From Deltaproteobacteria bacterium (lineage in GTDB: Bacteria; Desulfobacterota; Desulfobacteria; Desulfobacterales; G020354645), in assembly GCA_020354645.1 (NCBI GenBank), contig CP070652.1, positions 4,761,480 through 4,811,769 of the forward strand: a DNA stretch of 50,290 nucleotides, given 5' to 3'. Within the stretch, counting starts at the first letter, position 1. Each line of letters starts with the position of its first letter. Positions 43,869 to 50,290 of this stretch are shown piece by piece. The notes below the pieces were generated by a model. The model saw only the letters and a list, made by a program, of their open reading frames with translations, made no database searches and was not told where the DNA came from. The translations under genes and the position numbers were made by a program.

Positions 43869-44675
43869 ATGGCAACTATCACCTTGCTCACCGACTTTGG
43901 TAACGATGACGAATTTGTGGGCGTCATGAAAGGGGCGATCCTATCTGTGAATCCATCGGCCACCATCATCGACATCACCCACCGGGTGGATCCCCAGGAC
44001 ATCGTCCAGGCAGCCTACCTTATTCCGTCGTATTACAAGTACTTTCCCAAAGGCACGGTCCATATTATCGTTGTCGATCCGGGGGTTGGAAGTGATCGCA
44101 GCATAATCGCACTTGAAATAAAAGACCATATTTTCCTGGCACCCGACAACGGTGTGTTATCTCTTCTTTTGGACTCCGGGGATATTGATGCGGCTGTAAA
44201 CGTTCACAATTCGATTTATTTCCTGACGCCTGTCAGCCAGACCTTTCACGGCCGTGATATTTTTGCCCCGGTGGGCGCGCACCTATCCCTGGGGGTTGAA
44301 ATTAGTAAGATGGGCACGCCCATAGTTCAGGGGGAATTGTTACGTTTAAGAATCCCGAAGCCCCACCTTACCGATGCGGGTGAGCTTATGGGCGCCATCA
44401 TATCCTTTGACCGATTCGGAAATCTGGTGACCAATATTAAGCTAGACGATATTAATGAATTCTGTGGGCCCCATCCGGGATCCAAACCGATTTTTGAAAT
44501 CGGCAAAAGCAGGATTGAAGGATTATCAAAGAGCTACCAAAGCGCCGGATTAGAGACACCGCTTGCTCTTATCGGCAGCCGGGGATATTTAGAGATCGCC
44601 GTAAATCGTAGCAATGCACAACAGCGGTTTAGGGTTGAAAAAATGGATCCGATCAGAGTAATATTAGCCAAGTGA
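43869..44675 (+). CDS. SAM hydrolase family protein (DUF62, adenosine-forming)
   Basis: Family members hydrolyse S-adenosylmethionine to adenosine and methionine. The N terminus ITLLTDFGNDDEFVGVMKG holds the conserved Asp, followed by IDITHRVDPQDIVQAAYL, VVDPGVGSDRSIIAL, FLAPDNGVLS and FHGRDIFAPVGAHLSLG, all family motifs. The C-terminal domain begins at FDRFGNLVTNI. Length 268 is normal. It is followed by an unrecognised membrane protein gene. Confidence 0.88.
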   Translation: MATITLLTDFGNDDEFVGVMKGAILSVNPSATIIDITHRVDPQDIVQAAYLIPSYYKYFPKGTVHIIVVDPGVGSDRSIIALEIKDHIFLAPDNGVLSLLLDSGDIDAAVNVHNSIYFLTPVSQTFHGRDIFAPVGAHLSLGVEISKMGTPIVQGELLRLRIPKPHLTDAGELMGAIISFDRFGNLVTNIKLDDINEFCGPHPGSKPIFEIGKSRIEGLSKSYQSAGLETPLALIGSRGYLEIAVNRSNAQQRFRVEKMDPIRVILAK

Positions 44676-44737
44676 AGACAGCTGGCAGCGGCGAATAAAA
44701 TCAATTAAAATTAAAAAAGATCGCCAGGGCAGAACCG

Positions 44738-45538
44738 ATGAAAAACAGCTCAGAAATACCAAAAACAGTAAAAAGGGACAGGCGCTGGACACTTATGTTT
44801 ATCGGTGACCGCGGAAAAACAATCCATTTTAAAAACTTTAAGGCCGTTGTGATGATCACGCTCGTTGTGCTGCTGATGACGGGAGCGGTTGCCGGTGGAT
44901 TTTATTATCTCTATCAAGAGGAAACCAAGAAAAACATTGGCCTGCAAAAGGACATGGAAAATTTACGCCAGGTCATCACGTCTCTTAATAATGAAAAAGA
45001 TATCCTCATGGCCCGGCTGGTGGTGGCGGAATCTCGAGTTGAAGAAAAGCTCGCCAAAGTCGATGAGGGTCAGACTGAAAAAAATCCTGAAAAAGTTTCC
45101 CAGGTGAGCAGCCAACCAGACATCGGTTTGCAAATCACGCCATCTGAACCTCCTTTGAGTGTTGACGTTGAAGAATTTATTGTTTTCCATGAACCGGACA
45201 TCAACACGTTGCGTATTCAATACAAGGTGAAAAACGTCGGATCAAAGGAAAGCCCGGTATCGGGAAAAACAGTTGTGGTTTTAAAAAACACCGACGATGA
45301 ACCAAACAAGTGGCTGTCATTGCCGTCCGTTCCACTGGTTTCGGGAAAACCCACCGGACAATGGGGACGTTCTTTTTCGATATTCAATTTTCGAACCATG
45401 CGATTCAAGGTTAATGATCAACCGGGCCCAGATCGATTTAACACTGCTACGGTATTCGTCTTTTCCTTAACCGGCGATCTGCTGTTGGAAAAAGATTTCG
45501 TGGTCGGAATAAAAGCCCAGACAGTGTCAACGCAGTAG
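44738..45538 (+). CDS. Membrane-anchored coiled-coil protein of unknown function
   Basis: Not recognised. The first 34 residues are basic and cytoplasmic (KRDRRWTLMFIGDRGKTIHF), followed by one transmembrane helix (about 35-58). Residues about 60-105 form a predicted coiled coil (NIGLQKDMENLRQVITSLNN), then a Glu/Pro/Ser-rich linker. The C-terminal part, about 140-266, looks like a beta-rich periplasmic domain (NTLRIQYKVKNVGSKESPVSG). The layout resembles envelope structural or assembly proteins, but no function is claimed. It follows the SAM hydrolase gene by 62 bp and may share its transcript. Confidence 0.6.
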   Translation: MKNSSEIPKTVKRDRRWTLMFIGDRGKTIHFKNFKAVVMITLVVLLMTGAVAGGFYYLYQEETKKNIGLQKDMENLRQVITSLNNEKDILMARLVVAESRVEEKLAKVDEGQTEKNPEKVSQVSSQPDIGLQITPSEPPLSVDVEEFIVFHEPDINTLRIQYKVKNVGSKESPVSGKTVVVLKNTDDEPNKWLSLPSVPLVSGKPTGQWGRSFSIFNFRTMRFKVNDQPGPDRFNTATVFVFSLTGDLLLEKDFVVGIKAQTVSTQ

Positions 45539-45796
45539 GATATAAACAGGCAATCGGTTTCTCCCGCAAAGCATACGTAACCGCAAACTTCATCTCTTCC
45601 TCTAAAAGCCCATTGCTCGGCTGTCTTGAATGGACATTCGGCGTAAGAATCAATTCAAGAGAGCAAGCCGCGGCCTATGGCCGTGAGGCGCATATTCGAG
45701 TTTTCATCTTGTCGAACCCAAAAATACCCCGCGCTCAAGACGGCTTAACTATAATACCTTATCCGGAAGGCAAGGGAGTTATTTGATCACAACTCA

Positions 45797-46609
45797 TCAG
45801 TGTTTGGCGTCACACCATCGAAAACTTGTGTAGACAGGAAAATGATCGGAAGGATACCTGCCGTTAAAGGAGTCGAGAATCACTTTGCAATTCTCAGCCA
45901 TGATCCGGCCGCGATAAAGTATCCAGTCAATGCACTGCCCGCCCACCCTGCCGGTGAATCCGTGATAAGTTGCCGGATAAGGTTTTTTGAAAACATTTTT
46001 GAAATTGGATGGCTGATTCTTTACTCCTTCCCCGGTGAAAATCAGGTGACAGCTACTGGATGGCGCCGCATTGAAATCCCCCATGAGAATTACCGGAACG
46101 CCAGGAGGCAAGGAAGCCAGGCGTTCCAATATCAGTCTGGCGCTATTGACCTGAACAGTTTCAGTAAAATCAAAATGGGTGGTGGCACATATAATCTTGC
46201 GGTCATCGGCCGCGAACATGCCGATGGTACATTGCCGGGGCCAGCGGCTATCGCGAAAACGGCTGGGGATGTCAGGGGTTGGGCTCAGGAAAAAATGGTC
46301 ATGGTAAACGCATTTCCAGGTTTTTTTATAAAAAATGATGTTATTTTGCCAGAAGCGGGGGGCGGGGCTCCTCTTTCCGATGAATTCATGGTCAGCCAGA
46401 ATATGATCCATGTACGCTATTTGAAAATCATTGGCTTCCTGCAGTCCCACAATATCCGTCGGATAGTTACGAAACAACGCAGGCAGGATATGCTTTCTGT
46501 GCGGCCAGCTGTTATCACCATCATCCGCCAAACCAAAGCGTAGGTTTAATGTTAAAACAGACAGCTTCTCGGTGGATATGTCACTATGATTGCAATTAGC
46601 CGTAACCAT
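45797..46609 (-). CDS. Endonuclease/exonuclease/phosphatase (EEP) family hydrolase
   Basis: Metal-dependent phosphodiester hydrolase of the EEP superfamily. Motifs are LTLNLRFG near the N terminus, GLQEAN with the metal-binding Glu, ATTHFDF, LMGDFNAAPSS, DWILYRG and PSDHFPV with the catalytic Asp-His. Length 270. The substrate (nucleic acid, inositol phosphate or another phosphodiester) cannot be told. It stands alone on the minus strand between two plus-strand genes. Confidence 0.85.
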   Translation of the reverse strand: MVTANCNHSDISTEKLSVLTLNLRFGLADDGDNSWPHRKHILPALFRNYPTDIVGLQEANDFQIAYMDHILADHEFIGKRSPAPRFWQNNIIFYKKTWKCVYHDHFFLSPTPDIPSRFRDSRWPRQCTIGMFAADDRKIICATTHFDFTETVQVNSARLILERLASLPPGVPVILMGDFNAAPSSSCHLIFTGEGVKNQPSNFKNVFKKPYPATYHGFTGRVGGQCIDWILYRGRIMAENCKVILDSFNGRYPSDHFPVYTSFRWCDAKH

Positions 46610-46692
46610 GATCTTAAATTTTCATATTTACAATTCTATTAATCTATGTTCTTTTTTGCTGAAAGATACCTTTACAATATTTAAACACCCGA

Positions 46693-47253
46693 ATGATGAA
46701 ACGACAACAATTCGAACCAGACGATATAAAGGCCGTCAACAACGCCGTAGCGATGGCTGAAGAGGTGGTCAGCAATTTCTATAAAATGTCCGAAGGCCAG
46801 TGGCTTAGCCGAAGATACGACGTCAAAACACTGGTTGATCTATCCCCCGATGAAATCGTTGACGGACCTTTTGCACAGATCATCCGCTATGAAGGGCAAC
46901 TGAAAGAATTGTCTCTGGGATCTTCGGCATATGATTTTTATAAGATATGCCTCCAGGATCATTCCATCCTGTGTGTTCTGAAAGATTCACCGGCCATGAA
47001 ACTGTTTCCGTTTATTTTATACATCGTAACCCATGAACTCATCCACATTGTTCGCTTTAGCAAATTCCTCCAGAATTTCGAGGCATCTTCTGAAGAAAAG
47101 ATGGCGGAGGAAAAACGTGTTCATGAAAATACCCATGAAATCCTGCGCAATCTTCAGATATCCGGTTTACCGGAAGTTTTCAAGTTCTACCATCTATGGC
47201 GCAAACCTTTTGACGGCCTGCGCGATTTAGAGCCAATCACCGAAATTACTTGA
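46693..47253 (+). CDS. Unrecognised protein with an HExxH metallopeptidase-like motif
   Basis: Not assigned to a named family. The 186 residues contain HELIH at 114-118 within a hydrophobic helix (FILYIVTHELIHIVRF), a pattern seen in zinc metallopeptidases. About 20 residues later come acidic and histidine residues (EEKMAEEKRVHENTHEIL) that could supply a third ligand. There is no signal peptide, so it is likely cytoplasmic. The motif could be coincidental; no catalytic claim is made. It lies 91 bp upstream of an FmdB-type zinc ribbon gene on the same strand. Confidence 0.6.
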   Translation: MMKRQQFEPDDIKAVNNAVAMAEEVVSNFYKMSEGQWLSRRYDVKTLVDLSPDEIVDGPFAQIIRYEGQLKELSLGSSAYDFYKICLQDHSILCVLKDSPAMKLFPFILYIVTHELIHIVRFSKFLQNFEASSEEKMAEEKRVHENTHEILRNLQISGLPEVFKFYHLWRKPFDGLRDLEPITEIT

Positions 47254-47344
47254 CAAAGGGGTATGTAAGACTATATTAAAGCAGCCAAAATTATACAACT
47301 GTTACAAATCCGTTGAAATTTTATACGGAGGGGGTTTCAGAAAG

Positions 47345-47629
47345 ATGCCGATTTATGAATATGAATGCCAAAAATGCCATCGAATTGAAGAGGTCTTACA
47401 GAAGTTTTCCGACAAACCGCGCACCAAATGCAGGCGCTGTTCAGGTAAGTTGCAAAGGCTCGTCTCCCACAGCAGCTTTCATCTCAAAGGGACCGGCTGG
47501 TATGTAACCGATTATGCCGGAAAGTCTAAGGCCCCCACCTCAGGAGCTGACAAGCCCAAAGAAACCTCTGCCGCAGATACCCAGGGTTCCAAATCGGATA
47601 CCCAGAAAACAAAAGAATCCACCGACTAA
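47345..47629 (+). CDS. FmdB-type zinc ribbon protein
   Basis: A small protein whose N terminus is the FmdB/CxxC zinc ribbon: MPIYEYECQKCHRIEEVLQK followed by PRTKCRRCSGKLQRL, the two pairs of cysteines binding zinc. The C-terminal 45 residues are polar, low-complexity, lysine/serine/threonine-rich. Length 94. GGAGGGGG lies 5' of the ATG. The role of the family is loosely defined (regulatory or nucleic acid-related). Confidence 0.85.
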   Translation: MPIYEYECQKCHRIEEVLQKFSDKPRTKCRRCSGKLQRLVSHSSFHLKGTGWYVTDYAGKSKAPTSGADKPKETSAADTQGSKSDTQKTKESTD

Positions 47630-47738
47630 GCAACTCCCCTTTTTTTGGCACTATAAGTTATGGCACGCCCTATTCGGTTGCTCGGCCGGATACGCATATA
47701 TTTTTTTTTAGAGTGATTCTCAAAAATGTGTTCCGATT

Positions 47739-47780
47739 CCCCTCGCGGTCGTGCTGACTCGGGCGAGGGGTATTTTTTTT
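47739..47780 (+). terminator. Rho-independent terminator
   Basis: CCCCTCGC (47739-47746) pairs with GCGAGGGG (47763-47770), and TATTTTTTTT follows. It ends transcription from the FmdB gene before groES. Confidence 0.8.
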
Positions 47781-47801
47781 GCCACTTTTTTTTAGGTTCT
47801 C

Positions 47802-47832
47802 TTTACAAACAAAAATGTGTGATTATTATAAT
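47802..47832 (+). promoter_or_regulatory. Candidate promoter for groES-groEL
   Basis: TTTACA (47802-47807) and a perfect TATAAT (47827-47832) are separated by 19 bp (18 bp if TTACAA is taken as the -35). The leader would be about 180 nt. No CIRCE operator (TTAGCACTC-N9-GAGTGCTAA) and no convincing sigma-32 element were found between 47781 and 48017. Confidence 0.4.
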
Positions 47833-48017
47833 CAACAAATTAAGGTACTTTGAAGTTTTTGGGTATAAATGTTTGCAATAATTACAAGACTTTGGCCTGG
47901 TGAAAGGGGGTGAGATCGAATCTGGTTTGTAAGATTAGCTATCGGCTTTCGATTGAAAGAGATTGTTAAAAGATTTTACCTAAAAATTATATGATTTTTA
48001 AAAGGAGACTTTGAATC

Positions 48018-48305
48018 ATGAAACTCAGACCGTTACAGGATCGAATTTTGGTACAACGCGTTGAAGAAGAGACAACAACCAAAGGTGGCATCATTATTCC
48101 GGATACCGCCAAAGAAAAACCCGCGGAGGGTAAAGTCATATCTGTCGGGAAGGGTAAGATTGGTGAGGACGGTAAGCGTATTGCACCTGAAATCAAAAAA
48201 GGTGATCGAATCTTATTTGGTAAATATTCAGGCACAGAGGTAAAGATTGAAGGTGAAGAATATTTGATAATGCGTGAAGACGACGTCCTTGGCGTAATTG
48301 AATGA
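48018..48305 (+). CDS. groES: Co-chaperonin GroES
   Basis: The 95-residue lid of the GroEL chamber. It begins [20 protein letters not shown] and contains the mobile loop [21 protein letters not shown], ending [22 protein letters not shown] precedes the ATG. groEL starts 18 bp downstream. Confidence 0.98.
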   Translation: MKLRPLQDRILVQRVEEETTTKGGIIIPDTAKEKPAEGKVISVGKGKIGEDGKRIAPEIKKGDRILFGKYSGTEVKIEGEEYLIMREDDVLGVIE

Positions 48306-48308
48306 TAA

Positions 48309-49973
<1,665 letters not shown>

Positions 49974-50001
49974 CATCATAATCTGCCTATTTGTTATATA
50001 A

Positions 50002-50033
50002 AACCCTCATGTAACACCATGAGGGTTTTTTTT
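50002..50033 (+). terminator. Rho-independent terminator of groESL
   Basis: AACCCTCATG and CATGAGGGTT form a perfect 10-bp stem with a 6-nt loop, followed by an eight-T run. Confidence 0.95.
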
Positions 50034-50064
50034 ATTGAACAGTTAAGTGTAACTGGGAAGGTGA

Positions 50065-50290
50065 AGTCCCAGAAATAGGTTCATAGAGTCTTGTAACGGT
50101 TTGAAAGCCTTTTGCTCACGCCGGCGACCATTTTGGGGACGCCAGCCTTGCGGGGCTAAATCAAAAGAACTCGACCTCGCTTACGCTCGGGACTCAGACA
50201 GCTTTTGATTTTCATCCGCCTGTGGCGGATTTAACGCCCCGCTGCAGCCGGCGTCTTGATCCCAAAATGCTCAATGGCGCTCGCAAAAAC
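50065..50290. repeat. Family 2 element, left part (runs off the window)
   Basis: AGTCCCAGAAATAGGTT, TGTAACGGTTTGAAAGCC, TTGCTCACGCCGGCGACCAT and, at the end, GCCGGCGTCTTGATCCCAAA match the reverse complement of 36611-36906 nearly throughout. The right terminal repeat should lie about 55 bp beyond the window. Confidence 0.85.

Noticed and set aside
45800..46543. A 247-codon plus-strand frame opposite the EEP hydrolase gene.
   Set aside because: The minus-strand frame carries all EEP motifs; the plus frame has none.
47886..47966. A possible short leader ORF before groES, starting at a GTG after GAAAGGGG and ending at TAA (19 codons).
   Set aside because: The ribosome binding-like sequence overlaps the GTG, leaving no spacing, and the peptide has no recognisable character.

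Overview
The window looks like chromosomal DNA of a Gram-negative anaerobe, most likely a deltaproteobacterium (Desulfobacterota, Desulfobacterales-like). This rests on a three-subunit succinate dehydrogenase/fumarate reductase (C-A-B), a complete tol-pal set, HflKC, ruvCAB, and AT-leaning intergenic spacers full of short inverted-repeat elements. No 16S or taxonomic marker search was possible, so the lineage is inferred. No prophage, CRISPR array or intact transposase gene is visible.

Layout. 1-1240: a class I methyltransferase gene embedded in small repeat elements. 1245-13233: two divergent oligopeptide ABC transporters, the left one (minus strand) with binding protein, two permeases and one ATPase, the right one (plus strand) with an unusually large binding protein, two permeases and two ATPases. 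13465-19772: an M24 (Xaa-Pro type) peptidase, then pxpC-pxpB-pxpA (5-oxoprolinase) on the minus strand, divergent from a free biotin carrier protein and a biotin carboxylase. Together these suggest peptide import, proline-peptide cleavage and pyroglutamate opening. 19839-23046: rplM-rpsI, a 32-codon ribosome-associated basic protein gene, and hflK-hflC. 23435-29540: a DUF721/DciA-like gene, trmN6-like gene, two tRNA-Ser genes, dnaX-ebfC-recR, a cysteine-cluster protein, a small hypothetical and murI. 29548-35047: an MscS channel, sdhCAB and an HD-domain phosphohydrolase.

35293-41034 is a tolQ-tolR-tolA-tolB-pal-cpoB cell-envelope cluster, followed by ruvC-ruvA-ruvB (41123-43709), a SAM hydrolase-like protein, a membrane-anchored coiled-coil protein, an EEP-family hydrolase, an unrecognised protein with an HExxH motif, an FmdB-like zinc ribbon, and groES-groEL with a clear terminator.

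The most distinctive non-coding feature is three families of small non-autonomous elements. Family 1 has ends TGAGGGGTCGGGG/CCCCGACCCCTCA (five copies, 92 to 393 bp). Family 2 has ends TGTCCCARAAATAAGTT (a 296-bp complete copy in tol-pal, one in ruvAB, one after groEL, one remnant at the left edge). Family 3 is a GC-rich hairpin (three copies). Several spacers also contain degenerate short-word repeats. The most interesting protein-level observation is that pxpB+pxpC+biotin carrier+biotin carboxylase together supply all the parts of a split urea-carboxylase-like enzyme, with a biotin carboxylase that has unusual residues in a normally near-invariant motif.
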